Shown in pieces: positions 1 through 7,147 of a DNA stretch of 10,543 nt. Below the pieces are notes generated by a model that worked only from the letters and a program-made list of their open reading frames with translations, was not told where the DNA came from and searched no databases. Made by a program: the position numbers and the translations under genes. Source of the stretch: JBHIBR01 sp046759145 [NCBI: Nitrospinota bacterium] (lineage in GTDB: Bacteria > UBA8248); the NCBI GenBank assembly GCA_046759145.1, contig JBHIBR010000032.1, positions 1 through 10,543 on the forward strand, given 5' to 3'. How positions within the stretch are numbered: position 1 is the first letter of the stretch; each line of letters starts with the position of its first letter.

Positions 1-19
1 ACCGGCAGCATGAGGAGGG

Positions 20-132
20 TGTCATTCTGAACGAAGTGAAGAATCTCGCTGCAGGCCCACTACGAGATGCTTCGCCATGCGGATTGCACACAATCCGCAC
101 GGATTGCCTGCAATCCGCAGCTCAGCATGACA
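20..132. repeat. Palindromic intergenic repeat element (MITE/REP-like)
   Basis: The ends TGTCATTCTGA (20-30) and TCAGCATGACA (122-132) are inverted copies with one mismatch in 11. Inside, GAAGAATCTCG (38-48) pairs with CGAGATGCTTC (63-73), again 10 of 11, giving a long imperfect hairpin. Between the inner and right arms lie two small hairpins made from one octamer: GCGGATTG/CAATCCGC (79-86/91-98, loop of 4) and CGGATTG/CAATCCG (100-106/111-117, loop of 4). The sequence type (TGTCATTCTGA followed by GAAGAATCTC) is one I know as a dispersed non-coding repeat in many environmental bacterial genomes. No protein is encoded. It may be transcribed as a structured leader of the gene at 213 or act as a terminator for an upstream gene outside the window. 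Confidence 0.7.
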
Positions 133-212
133 GGCAAGGGGTTTTGGGATAGGCTCTAAGTCGGGGCGGCAGGCCAACCCATCGGCCGATAACACGGGAG
201 GATCACTGCGCA

Positions 213-794
213 ATGAAAGTGGGACTCGTGGGGGCGGGCGCCATCGCCCACACGCACATCGAGGCCTACATCCGCCATCCCGCGGTCAAGGCTGTGATCG
301 CTGCGGACAAGAGGAAGGAAGCGCGCGAGGCGCTGGCCGGCAAGTACGGCATCATCAAGGGCACCGCGCCCCACTACGAGGAGCTGCTGGCCGACGAGGA
401 CATCGCCCTGATTGACGTCTGCACGCCGCACCACACCCACCACCCCATCACCATGGCCGCCCTGGCCGCCGGCAAGGACGTGATCTGCGAGAAGCCCCTA
501 GCCCTAACGCTGGACGAGACCGACGAGATGATCGCCGCCGCCGAGGAGCACGAGCGCAGGCTCTTCTGCTCGCTCAACCAGCGCATGCTGCCGGCGCACC
601 TGAAGGCCAAGGAGCTCATCGAGGACGGCGACATCGGCCACCCCTTCTTCGGCGTGGTGGTGGTAGTGGGCAACGAGTTCGAGCGCATGAACGATCCCGA
701 GAGCTGGAAGGGGGAGTGGAAGCAGGCCGGCGGAGGAGCGCTGTTCGACACCGGCTACCACGCCATCTACATGCTCCAGCACTTCCTGGGTGAG
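213..794 (+). pseudogene. Gfo/Idh/MocA oxidoreductase, 3' half lost
   Basis: NAD(P)-dependent oxidoreductases of this family act on sugars, inositols and related compounds. The N-terminal Rossmann fold is intact: the glycine motif GAGAIAHTH at residues 7-15, an acidic residue after beta2, and the family signature EKPLAL at 93-98 holding the catalytic-site lysine K94. The start of the second domain is visible up to GGGALFDTGYHAIYMLQHFLGE (about 173-194), which includes the conserved D179/H183-type motif. After about residue 194 (base ~794) the reading continues open to 1985 but bears no family resemblance, because it is the antisense of the DinB gene and then of the hydrolase gene. Family members usually have 330-390 residues, so roughly half is missing. 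The ATG at 213 has GGGAGGA at 196-202. It is therefore a broken gene or an assembly join. The translated 590-residue chimera is unlikely to be functional. Confidence 0.85.
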
Positions 795-1145
795 GGCAAA
801 GGAATCCTGAAGAGCTTCCAGGATGGAGGAGAAGGTGGGGTAGCGCTTCGGGTCGAGCTGGCGGTCCGCCTCCCCCGTGTCGTAGAGGGCCTCGGGATTT
901 TGGCGCAGGGGATGGCCCGCCGCGGAAAGCGTTTTCCCCCACCGGTCAAGGAGCCAGCGGTAGTTCACCGAGGCCACGTGGCTCACCTGGCTCCGGATGC
1001 TCCAGAGCCCCCAGCTCTTTTCGGGCAGGGTGAAGTCGAGCTGAGCGTCGGCGAGCCCCTCCACCTCCCGGGCGAACTTCTCGTAGAGACCCGCAAACCC
1101 GGGGAAGAGCTCGCGGGCGGGACGCTCGGCAGCGGGCTGTGGCAT
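785..1145 (-). pseudogene. DinB-family protein, C-terminal part lost
   Basis: The DinB fold is a four-helix bundle with a metal site of three histidines, used by thiol-dependent S-transferases and by many proteins of unknown role. From ATG 1145 (GGAGGAGGA about 7 nt upstream) the product shows a typical N-terminal half: LYEKF..EVEGLADAQLDF (residues 20-38), SWGLWSIRSQVSHVASVNYRWLL (44-66) with the first ligand histidine H56, and a second helix region RYPTFSSILEALQDSFALTQ (101-120). Past about residue 120 the frame stays open but is the antisense of the oxidoreductase at 213 and has no DinB character, so the helices carrying the last ligand are gone. Intact family members have about 150-180 residues. 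It lies 30 nt downstream of the hydrolase gene on the same strand and was probably co-transcribed with it. The family call rests on the pattern of the first half only. Confidence 0.7.
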
Positions 1146-1175
1146 CGCAATCTCCTCCTCCGGGCCCGCAGGCCC

Positions 1176-2030
1176 TCACTTGGTCAGGATGTAGCTCTTT
1201 CCGATCTCCGGATTCAACACCCGCAGGGGCAATCCCAGCTTCCGGACCTCCGCCTCGAACTGCTCAGGCGTGCCCATCCATTTCTGGCGGCCCTTCAAGC
1301 GGGTGTGCTGAGGGATCACCGTTTTGAGGTTCGGGTTGTCCGTCATGAGGAGCTTGGCCGCGAAGGCCGCGTCGTCGGGGTGCATCATGAACCGCCCCAG
1401 GACTGGCAGCATCGCCACGTGGGGCTTGTAGCGCATCCCGAAGAGCTGAAGGTCCAGGGTGAGCGCGGTGCTGCCCGCCATGTACACGCGCAGCCCGTTT
1501 TCGAACGTGATGAGGAAGCCGGCGGCCGGGCCCCCGTAGAGGGGCGCGGGCGTCCCCTTGGGCCCCCGGATTCCCGAGCCGTGGTGGGACTGGACGACCT
1601 GGACCGTGACGCCCCCCACGGTCGTGCGCCCGCTCAGGCTCATCCGGTAGATCTGGCTCCTCTTGCCGCCGTATTTGCCGATCTGCCCCTGCATCCAGCT
1701 CCCCAGCTCGGCCACGGCGATGACCTTTGCGCCGGTGCGCGCGGCGATCTCCACCGCATCACCCATGTCATCCCTGTGTCCGGCCGTCGCCAGGATCAGG
1801 TCCACCTCGCCCCTCTTGTAGAAATCGATCTTGATGGGCGCATCTCGGTTGCCTTTGATCCACGGGTTGATGAGCACCACCTTGCCGGCCGTCGAGGTGA
1901 ACCGGAAGTGCTGGTTCCCAAAAAATTCCATCCGGACCTCGGCCGCCCGCGCGGTCGGCGTCAGGAGGAGGCCGCACAGAAGTAGAAGCACGAAGAGGAG
2001 AGCGCTACGGGCACACCGGCGAGCGAGCAT
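1176..2030 (-). CDS. Secreted UlaG-like MBL-fold protein with altered metal site
   Basis: The 284-residue product has an N-terminal signal peptide: basic MLARRCAR, a leucine-rich core at about 9-23, and an Ala-X-Ala site near 28-30, so it should be exported. The rest follows the UlaG-like/UPF0173 metallo-beta-lactamase layout: a beta-strand start, LINPW (53-57), a loop where HxHxDH is expected, GDAVEIAARTGAKVIAVAEL (90-109), GFLITFENGLRVYMAGST (171-188), LPVLGRFMMHPDDAA (208-222) and a late VIPQH (238-242). The metal loop reads TAGHRDD (82-88), so two of its usual ligands are replaced (His to Ala, His to Asp). The bridging Asp of the GDT motif is Ser187, while H85, D87, H149/H150 and H242 remain. 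Classical hydrolase activity is therefore doubtful. I start at ATG 2030 because GGAGGA (2038-2043) sits 7 nt before it and the signal peptide begins there. An upstream ATG at 2051 has no good site. It is the first gene of a minus-strand pair with the broken dinB. Confidence 0.8.
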   Translation of the reverse strand: MLARRCARSALLFVLLLLCGLLLTPTARAAEVRMEFFGNQHFRFTSTAGKVVLINPWIKGNRDAPIKIDFYKRGEVDLILATAGHRDDMGDAVEIAARTGAKVIAVAELGSWMQGQIGKYGGKRSQIYRMSLSGRTTVGGVTVQVVQSHHGSGIRGPKGTPAPLYGGPAAGFLITFENGLRVYMAGSTALTLDLQLFGMRYKPHVAMLPVLGRFMMHPDDAAFAAKLLMTDNPNLKTVIPQHTRLKGRQKWMGTPEQFEAEVRKLGLPLRVLNPEIGKSYILTK

Positions 2031-2051
2031 ATCTTGGTCCTCCGAAGTCAT

Positions 2052-2331
2052 GGCAAAAGATGCCTCTCAGCTCAAAAAGCCCTTGCGACGATCTGACGCT
2101 CCCAAATGGGCGAAGGGCTCACGGGAAGGACCGCCAGGAACGCCGTAAGCAAGAGCGCCTTCGCCCGTCGCATGCGTCGAATCTCCCGCACGGGGGATGG
2201 CCCACTATACCAGAAGCTGCCGAGCGGCGCGAAGACCACAAGGGGGCCGCACGGCCGGGCGAGCTCGCTGGACAGGCCCGCCGGGCGGGTGTTAGATGGC
2301 CCCTTGGGCAGAACCGAGAGGCGAGGGCCGC
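2052..2331. other. Divergent intergenic region, hydrolase / tyrS
   Basis: This 280-base stretch separates the minus-strand hydrolase from tyrS and must hold promoters for both. I see open frames across it but none with family resemblance. A TATACC hexamer at 2206-2211 could be a -10 element for tyrS, but I find no convincing -35 partner. I see no T-box specifier structure that I can support by eye, although tyrosyl-tRNA synthetase genes of some phyla carry one. Confidence 0.4.
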
Positions 2332-3579
2332 ATGGGCGAGCTCGAAAGGCAACTGGCCCACATCACCCGGGGCACGGTGGAGGTCATCCAGCGGGAGGAG
2401 CTGGTCGCCAAGCTCCGCCGCCGAAAGCCCCTTCGGGTCAAGTGCGGCTTCGACCCCACCGCCCCCGACCTCCACCTCGGCCACACGGTCCTCATGCACA
2501 AGCTCCGCCACTTCCAGGAGCTGGGCCACGAGGTCATCTTCCTCATCGGGGACTTCACCGGCCTCATCGGCGACCCCACCGGCCAGAGCGAGACGCGCCC
2601 GCCCCTCAAGCGGGAGGAGCTCGAGCGAAACGCCGAGACCTACCGCCGCCAGGCCTTCAAGATCCTCGACGAGAAGAAGACCCGGATGGAGTTCAACAGC
2701 CGCTGGCTCTCCTCCCTCTCGGGAGAGGACCTCGTCCGCCTCGCCTCCCGGATGACGGTCGCCCGGATGCTCGAGCGGGACGATTTCCAGAAACGCTACG
2801 GAGAGGGCCAGCCCATCAGCCTGCATGAGTTCCTCTACCCGCTGCTCCAGGGCTACGACTCGGTGGCCCTCGAGGCGGATGTGGAGCTCGGGGGTACGGA
2901 CCAGAAGTTCAACCTCCTCGTGGGGCGCGAGCTGCAGCGGGACTGGGGGCAGGAGCCCCAGGTGGTCATCACCCTGCCCCTGCTGCCGGGCACGGACGGG
3001 GTGCTCAAGATGAGCAAGTCGTTCGGGAACCACATCGGCATCGACGAGCCCCCCGAGGAGATCTACGGAAAGGTCATGTCCATCGGCGACGAGCTCATGC
3101 TCCACTACTACGAGCTCCTGAGCGAGGCGCCCGCGGAGGAGCTGGAGGAGATGCGCCGGGCGATGGCCGCCGGTCGCATGAATCCCCGAGACGCGAAGGC
3201 CCGCCTCGCCCTGGAGCTCACCCGCCGCTACTGGGGGAGCGCAGCCGCGGAGGCGGCTGCCCTCCGCTTCAACCAGGTGCACCGGGAACGACAGGTGCCC
3301 GATGAGGTCTCCGAGCCCGCCCTCGAGGTGCGCACCCGCACGGCGGGCCGCGTGTGGCTGGCGGCGCTCCTGGTGGCGGCGGGCCTCGCCAAGAGCCACG
3401 CCGAGGCCCGGCGCCTCATCCGCGGGGGCGGAGTCCGGGTGGACGGGGAGAGGGTGAAAGACGAGGAGCTCGAGCTTCGGGCCGACCGCGAGCACCTCCT
3501 CCAGGTGGGCAAGCGGCGCTTTGTCCGCATCAAGCCCGAGAAGCTCACCTTGCTTCCGGCCGCAGAGTCCCAGCCCTAA
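2332..3579 (+). CDS. tyrS: Tyrosyl-tRNA synthetase
   Basis: This enzyme charges tRNA-Tyr with tyrosine in the cytoplasm. The 415-residue protein has a class I Rossmann catalytic core with the HIGH-type motif HLGH at 48-51 inside [13 protein letters not shown], the tyrosine-pocket region with [14 protein letters not shown] (71-84), [22 protein letters not shown] (173-194) and the KMSKS loop at 226-230 followed by FGNHI. The C-terminal S4 RNA-binding domain spans about 337-400 ([16 protein letters not shown] then VRVDGERV). Length and the HLGH and GGTDQKFN features match the TyrZ-like bacterial subgroup. The start at 2332 is preferred over an upstream ATG at 2296 because GAGAGG (2316-2321) and GAGGG (2323-2327) precede it and homologues begin with this short helix. 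It is the one clear housekeeping gene in the window and appears complete. Confidence 0.97.
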   Translation: MGELERQLAHITRGTVEVIQREELVAKLRRRKPLRVKCGFDPTAPDLHLGHTVLMHKLRHFQELGHEVIFLIGDFTGLIGDPTGQSETRPPLKREELERNAETYRRQAFKILDEKKTRMEFNSRWLSSLSGEDLVRLASRMTVARMLERDDFQKRYGEGQPISLHEFLYPLLQGYDSVALEADVELGGTDQKFNLLVGRELQRDWGQEPQVVITLPLLPGTDGVLKMSKSFGNHIGIDEPPEEIYGKVMSIGDELMLHYYELLSEAPAEELEEMRRAMAAGRMNPRDAKARLALELTRRYWGSAAAEAAALRFNQVHRERQVPDEVSEPALEVRTRTAGRVWLAALLVAAGLAKSHAEARRLIRGGGVRVDGERVKDEELELRADREHLLQVGKRRFVRIKPEKLTLLPAAESQP

Positions 3580-3606
3580 CGCCAGGAACCAGGCAAAGAG
3601 CTACCC

Positions 3607-3638
3607 CCCCCGCCCCGGCGGGAGAGAACGGGCGGGGG
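3607..3638 (+). terminator. GC-rich hairpin after tyrS
   Basis: CCCCCGCCC (3607-3615) pairs perfectly with GGGCGGGGG (3630-3638) around a 14-base loop, 27 nt after the tyrS stop. There is no T-run behind it, so it would be at best a non-canonical or Rho-assisted terminator or an mRNA 3'-end stabiliser. Chance pairing is possible in such GC-rich sequence. Confidence 0.3.
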
Positions 3639-3660
3639 CCTCAGCGGGGGAGGGCGCGCG

Positions 3661-3843
3661 TTGGAGTGGCTGACGCTCACAGCCCCCGCCCCCGAGGCGC
3701 GGGCGGTCCCGGGTGCATTCCTCCTCTCCCTGGCGCAGGTCCCGCTGCGGGCGGCCCCGCGGGAGGTCACCACCCTCCGAACGGTGGCGGCGGCCATCAT
3801 CGTGGCGGGGGGGGCCGCCCCGGTGACGGGGAGGCGGGGTTAG
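3661..3843 (+). pseudogene. Probable C-terminal remnant of a DMT (EamA) permease
   Basis: A 60-residue frame opens with TTG behind GGGGGAGGG (3644-3652) and ends in TAG. Its end, EVTTLRTVAAAIIVAGGAAPVTGRRG, has the look of the last transmembrane helix and tail of EamA-type transporters. It aligns without gaps to the last part of the intact permease next door (ERVTWPVVGGTVAIVAGALLI), sharing V-T and the IVAG core. The preceding segment AVPGAFLLSLAQVPL would correspond to helix 9 but is interrupted by charged and proline residues unusual for a helix. It looks like the 3' stub of a second, decayed copy. The stop overlaps the next gene's GTG by one base (TAGTG). It could instead be a real small leader or partner protein. 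I see no way to decide from sequence alone. Confidence 0.45.
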
Positions 3844-4724
3844 TGGGCTGGCTCCTGCGCTCGCCCGAGGCCTTGGCCCTGGGGTGCGCCTTCTTCTTCG
3901 CCCTGGGCCTGCTGATCGTGCGCGCCGCCCTCCCCTTCTCCACACCCCTGACCAGCAACTTCATGGTGACGTTCATGAACCTGCTGCTAGCCTGGTCGGG
4001 CGTGGCCCTCTGGAGCGGCCTCCCGGCCCAGTGGTCTTGGGCCGGAGCGTTCTGGTTCGCGATGGTGGGGATCGCAGGGCAGGGGCTCGCCCGCTCGCTC
4101 AACTACATCGGGATCGGCCTCTCGGGCGCGGCGCGCTCGAACACCATCGCCTCCATCTCCCCCCTCTTCAGCGCCCTCTTGGCCGTCCTCCTCTTGCACG
4201 AGCGGCCGGGCCTCGCAGTCATCGGGGGGACCTTCGCCATCGTGGCCGGGGTGATCCTGCTGAGCCGCGAACGCACCCCCGGCGGGGGGCCTATGACCTG
4301 GCGCCACCTGGCCGTTCCCCTCCTGGCGGCGAGCTTGTTCAGCGTCACCCCCATCTTCCGGAAGTTGGGCCTGGGGCACATGGACGCCCCCCTGCTGGCC
4401 CTCGCCGTCGCATCCACTTTCGGCACGCCGATGCTCCTCCTCACCTCCCATCTGGGGATGGGCGGGCGCATCCACCTCCACCACAGGGCCGTGGCGTGGG
4501 GGGCGCTTGCGGGCGCGCTCAATTTCACCGCGGGCCTGGCCTTCTGGGTCGCACTGAGCCTGGGTGAGGTCACGGTGGTGGTCCCCCTCACCCGGGCGGG
4601 GCCGCTCCTCGTGGTTCTACTTGGCCACCTCTTCCTCCGGGAGCTCGAGCGGGTCACCTGGCCCGTCGTGGGGGGCACCGTCGCCATCGTGGCGGGGGCC
4701 CTCCTCATCACCGCCCTCGGCTGA
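3843..4724 (+). CDS. DMT superfamily (EamA) permease
   Basis: This 293-residue inner-membrane protein belongs to the drug/metabolite transporter superfamily. The substrate cannot be read from the sequence; metabolite efflux or uptake is typical. It shows the EamA double-repeat plan of about ten helices: repeat one about residues 11-141 with AARSNTIASISPLFSALLAVLLLHERPG (96-123), repeat two about 155-293 with GEVTVVVPLTRAGPLLVVLLGHLFLRELERVT (241-272). Each ends in the same short helix (IGGTFAIVAGVILL, VGGTVAIVAGALLI), which is the internal duplication. The GTG start at 3843 is chosen because GGGGAGG (3828-3834) lies 8 nt upstream and the usual family length results. The open frame extends back into tyrS but that part is shadow. 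A one-base overlap with the preceding fragment suggests translational coupling. It converges on the anion permease gene. Confidence 0.88.
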   Translation: MGWLLRSPEALALGCAFFFALGLLIVRAALPFSTPLTSNFMVTFMNLLLAWSGVALWSGLPAQWSWAGAFWFAMVGIAGQGLARSLNYIGIGLSGAARSNTIASISPLFSALLAVLLLHERPGLAVIGGTFAIVAGVILLSRERTPGGGPMTWRHLAVPLLAASLFSVTPIFRKLGLGHMDAPLLALAVASTFGTPMLLLTSHLGMGGRIHLHHRAVAWGALAGALNFTAGLAFWVALSLGEVTVVVPLTRAGPLLVVLLGHLFLRELERVTWPVVGGTVAIVAGALLITALG

Positions 4725-4735
4725 GCTCGGCTCGA

Positions 4736-4754
4736 CTGAGCTCGCCGAAGTCAG
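4736..4754. terminator. Short inverted repeat between convergent permease genes
   Basis: CTGAGCTC (4736-4743) pairs with GAAGTCAG (4747-4754) with one mismatch and a 3-base loop. It sits 12 nt after the DMT stop and covers the stop codon of the opposite gene. A direct copy of CTGAGCTCG is at 4721-4729. No T-run follows on either strand, so terminator function is only possible. Confidence 0.3.
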
Positions 4755-6160
4755 GGCGCAAGCCCCCGCCCCAGGAACCCCCACCACGGCAGGATGGCCA
4801 GGGGGAGCAGGGCCAGCAAAAGCGCCAGCATGGCGAGGCCCAAGCGGATCACCTCTCCCGCCCGGTAGTAACCCGCCTCGTAGGCCAGGATGCTCGTTGC
4901 GGTCTGCACCGGGTAGAGGATGACGGCATCCGTCGCCAGGGTCACCAGGAGCCCGCAGGCAAACGGGTTCAGCCCCGCCGCCCGGCCCAGGGAACTTGCG
5001 ATGGGGATGAAGAGAGACAAAAAAGCCGCCAGGTTCGCCACCCCCAGGTGGAGGAAGGCCGCGGTCGCCACCAGGGCCCCAGCCCACAGTGCGGGCGAGG
5101 CCCCCCCCTCGGGCAGGAGCGGAAGGAGCCTCCCCGCGAGCCAGCCGGCCGCCCCGCTCCCCTCAAGGGCCCGGGCGAGGGAGAGGGCTGCGCCCAGCAC
5201 GATCACCGTGGACCAGGAGAACTCGCGCTCAAACTCCCTCCACTCGAAGGCGCCCACCCTGGGCAGGGAGAGCACCAAGAGGGCCAGGAGGGCGGGAAGG
5301 GCGGGGCTCAGGCCGTGGACGAAGTCAAGCGCCCAGAGGACCGAGGCCCCCCCGATGACCGCGAGCACGCCGCGCTCCGAGGGCCGCAAGGGCCCGGGGG
5401 GCTCCTCCGCCTCCGGCGAGAGGGGGCCGGAGGGCGACGAGGCTCCCCCCGGGTAGAGGAGAAAAAGGAGGGTCCCACCCCCCGCGAGCAGGAGGTAGTA
5501 GGGGAGGCTCATGGCGAAGAACCACTCCCACCAGCCCACCCCGCCGAGCAGGGTGGCCGCCGTGAAGGAGACCGTTCCCCCTGTCAAGAGCGCCGAGGAG
5601 GCCAGCGGGTTCAGGATGCCCAGGGCCAGCATGATGGCCCGCGCGGGCCGGTCTCCCGGCCCCCAGCCCAGCCTCCGGAAGAGGCGGAGATAGACGGGGA
5701 TGAGGATGGCATTGCGCGTGATGGCGGAGGGGAGCAGCAGCGCCATGGGGGGCAAAGAGAGGAGGAGCTGGGGCAGGAGCCGCCTCCCCTCTCCTCCCGC
5801 GCGCCGCAGGAGGAAGCGGGCAAGCCGGTCGGCGAGGCCCGTCTTCACAGCGGCGAAGCCCATGGCAGAAGAACCCACCAGGAAGAACACCACAGGTGAG
5901 CTGAACCCGTAGAAGACCCCCGCCACCGACCGGACCCCGCCGGAGAGGCCCAGCAGGGCGAGGACCGCCAACCCACTGACCGCGACGGGGACCACCTCCC
6001 CCACCCAGAGCACGACGGCGGCGGCCGCCACCGCGAGCACCCCCTGGCCGGCGGGCGGGAGGCCCGGCAGGGCGGGCCCCAGGCGGAGGAGAAGAAACAG
6101 GATTAGAGCAAAGGCCCCGAAAAGACCCTTCCCGAAAAAGCCCTTCTCCCCATCCGCCAC
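4751..6160 (-). CDS. DASS/SLC13-type anion:sodium symporter
   Basis: This 469-residue inner-membrane protein resembles the divalent anion:Na+ symporter family, which imports dicarboxylates, citrate or sulfate. The sequence does not tell which. It has many long hydrophobic helices from about residue 11 to 465, a cytoplasmic-looking hydrophilic segment at 236-262, the first half signature around LLLPSAITRNAILIPVYLRLF (141-161) and the second-half hairpin ILYPVQTATSILAYEAGYYRAGEVIRLG (414-441), equivalent to the P-x-x-T-x-x-x-A-x-x-x-x-G-Y motif in which family members bind Na+ and substrate. The SNT-type motif of the first half is modified (SAITRN). I start at GTG 6160 because GGGGGAGG (6167-6174) lies 6 nt before it and the first helix follows directly. 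A longer frame to 6391 would overlap the divergent cupin gene and adds a non-homologous arginine-rich segment. It is monocistronic by context. Confidence 0.85.
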   Translation of the reverse strand: MADGEKGFFGKGLFGAFALILFLLLRLGPALPGLPPAGQGVLAVAAAAVVLWVGEVVPVAVSGLAVLALLGLSGGVRSVAGVFYGFSSPVVFFLVGSSAMGFAAVKTGLADRLARFLLRRAGGEGRRLLPQLLLSLPPMALLLPSAITRNAILIPVYLRLFRRLGWGPGDRPARAIMLALGILNPLASSALLTGGTVSFTAATLLGGVGWWEWFFAMSLPYYLLLAGGGTLLFLLYPGGASSPSGPLSPEAEEPPGPLRPSERGVLAVIGGASVLWALDFVHGLSPALPALLALLVLSLPRVGAFEWREFEREFSWSTVIVLGAALSLARALEGSGAAGWLAGRLLPLLPEGGASPALWAGALVATAAFLHLGVANLAAFLSLFIPIASSLGRAAGLNPFACGLLVTLATDAVILYPVQTATSILAYEAGYYRAGEVIRLGLAMLALLLALLPLAILPWWGFLGRGLAP

Positions 6161-6326
6161 CGAGAGCCTCCCCCTGAGACGTGGCCCCTCTCCGCGGGAA
6201 ACCCCCCTCCCTACCACCCGGGCGCCGCGGTCGTCAACGGAGCCACCTTGCGGCCCCCGGGCGAGCTCCCTAAAATAGGGAAGGGTACCGGCGTGAAGCG
6301 AGCGCGTACATGGGGAGAAAAAGGGG

Positions 6327-6647
6327 ATGGCGTTTTTCAAAAAGGCCCAAGAGAACCTGCGCTTCTCGCCCGAGAAGATGCAGAAGAGCAACCCCTTCGA
6401 GACCGAACGCCTCTTCTGCGACGTCTACTGCCTGGAGCCGGGCCAGAGCCAGAAGGCCCACGCCCACGCGGGCTCGGACAAGATTTACTGCGTGCTGGAG
6501 GGCCGGGCCCGGGTGCGGGTGAGCGACGAGGAGCGGACGCTTGGCCCCGGCGAGATCGCCCTCGCCCGCGAGGGCTTGGAGCACGGGGTGCGGAACGACG
6601 GACCCGGGCGGGCTTCGCTGCTCGTCCTGATGGCACCCAAACCTTGA
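6327..6647 (+). CDS. Small single-domain cupin protein
   Basis: The 106-residue protein is a single beta-barrel cupin. Motif 1 is GQSQKAHAHAGSDKIYCVLEGRARV (39-63) with metal-ligand candidates H45 and H47. The usual glutamate is replaced by D51 or K52. Motif 2 is GEIALAREGLEHGVRND (75-91), with H86 as third histidine and arginine where proline is usual. Such small cupins bind a metal and act as enzymes or sensors on small molecules. No substrate can be named. ATG 6327 has GGGGAG (6312-6317) 9 nt upstream. It is divergent from the anion permease across about 166 bases, so the two may share a control region, and it is followed 71 nt later by the response regulators. Both cysteines (C31, C35) lie before the barrel motif. 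Confidence 0.85.
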   Translation: MAFFKKAQENLRFSPEKMQKSNPFETERLFCDVYCLEPGQSQKAHAHAGSDKIYCVLEGRARVRVSDEERTLGPGEIALAREGLEHGVRNDGPGRASLLVLMAPKP

Positions 6648-6718
6648 GCCCACGCCATTCCTAGCGATGGGGAAGTGCGGGCAAGCGTGGTCGAGCCCAT
6701 CCCTTTAAGGAGGCCCTC

Positions 6719-7120
6719 ATGAGCGTCACCCAGCCCTTTTCGGGCGGCCCGCGGGCGCGGATCCTCGTGGCCGACGACGAACCCGACGTGTGCGCCCTGC
6801 TCGAGGAGTTCCTGAAGGCCAGGGGCTACGAAGTGACCCTCGCCTACGACGGGGAAGAGGCTCTGGCGAAGGTGCGTGAGCAGCCACCGGACCTCCTCCT
6901 CTTAGACATGAGGATGCCCAAGAGGGACGGGGTGGGCGTGATGAAGGAGCTCCGGACAATTGCTCCCGACCTCCCGGTGGTCCTCGTGACCGGAATCGGG
7001 GACATGGAGCTCACCCGGGAGGCCCTCCGCCTGGGCGCCACGGGCTACGTGCCGAAGCCGATCAACTTCGACTATTTGGAGATGTCCATCGGGCTCAACA
7101 TCCCCGGCAAGTCGGGGTGA
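6719..7120 (+). CDS. Stand-alone receiver-domain response regulator
   Basis: This 133-residue protein is a CheY-like receiver with no output domain: acidic pocket D19-D20, phospho-acceptor D63 in LLLLDMRMPKRDG, switch threonine T91 in VLVTGIGD, Y110 and K113 in GYVPKP. All five active-site positions are intact, so it should be phosphorylated by a histidine kinase, which is not in the window. AAGGAGG (6707-6713) lies 5 nt before the ATG. It is a tandem duplicate of the next gene, identical at 105 of 133 aligned residues. The two frames are in phase, separated by this gene's TGA (7118-7120) and nine further sense codons. After the stop, D-A-A-R is still encoded, matching E-A-A-R in the neighbour, which suggests the ancestral reading ran further. 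Confidence 0.93.
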   Translation: MSVTQPFSGGPRARILVADDEPDVCALLEEFLKARGYEVTLAYDGEEALAKVREQPPDLLLLDMRMPKRDGVGVMKELRTIAPDLPVVLVTGIGDMELTREALRLGATGYVPKPINFDYLEMSIGLNIPGKSG

Positions 7121-7147
7121 GACGCTGCCCGCCGCAAGGAGACCCTC

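Noticed and set aside
79-117. Repeated octamers as a CRISPR array
   Set aside because: Units are 7-8 bases in inverted pairs with 4-base loops, far too short and without spacers; it is a tandem hairpin.
795-1985. The second part of a 590-codon plus-strand frame as oxidoreductase C-terminus
   Set aside because: It is the exact antisense of the DinB fragment and the secreted hydrolase, both of which show family motifs and ribosome binding sites on the minus strand.
2119-3495. 458-codon minus-strand open frame
   Set aside because: It lies opposite tyrS, whose motifs (HLGH, KMSKS, S4) are unmistakable. Long antisense frames are expected at this GC content.
5048-5899. 283-codon plus-strand frame rich in Gly, Arg, Pro and Glu
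   Set aside because: Antisense shadow of the anion permease, with low-complexity composition and no fold features.
6161-6391. N-terminal extension of the anion permease
   Set aside because: It would overlap the cupin coding region on the other strand, has no hydrophobic or homologous character, and GTG 6160 has a strong ribosome binding site.
7118-7120. TGA between the response regulators as a second selenocysteine codon
   Set aside because: No compact hairpin with a G-starting loop lies 16-37 nt downstream, the aligned residue in the paralogue is Arg not Cys, and the second gene has its own ribosome binding site.
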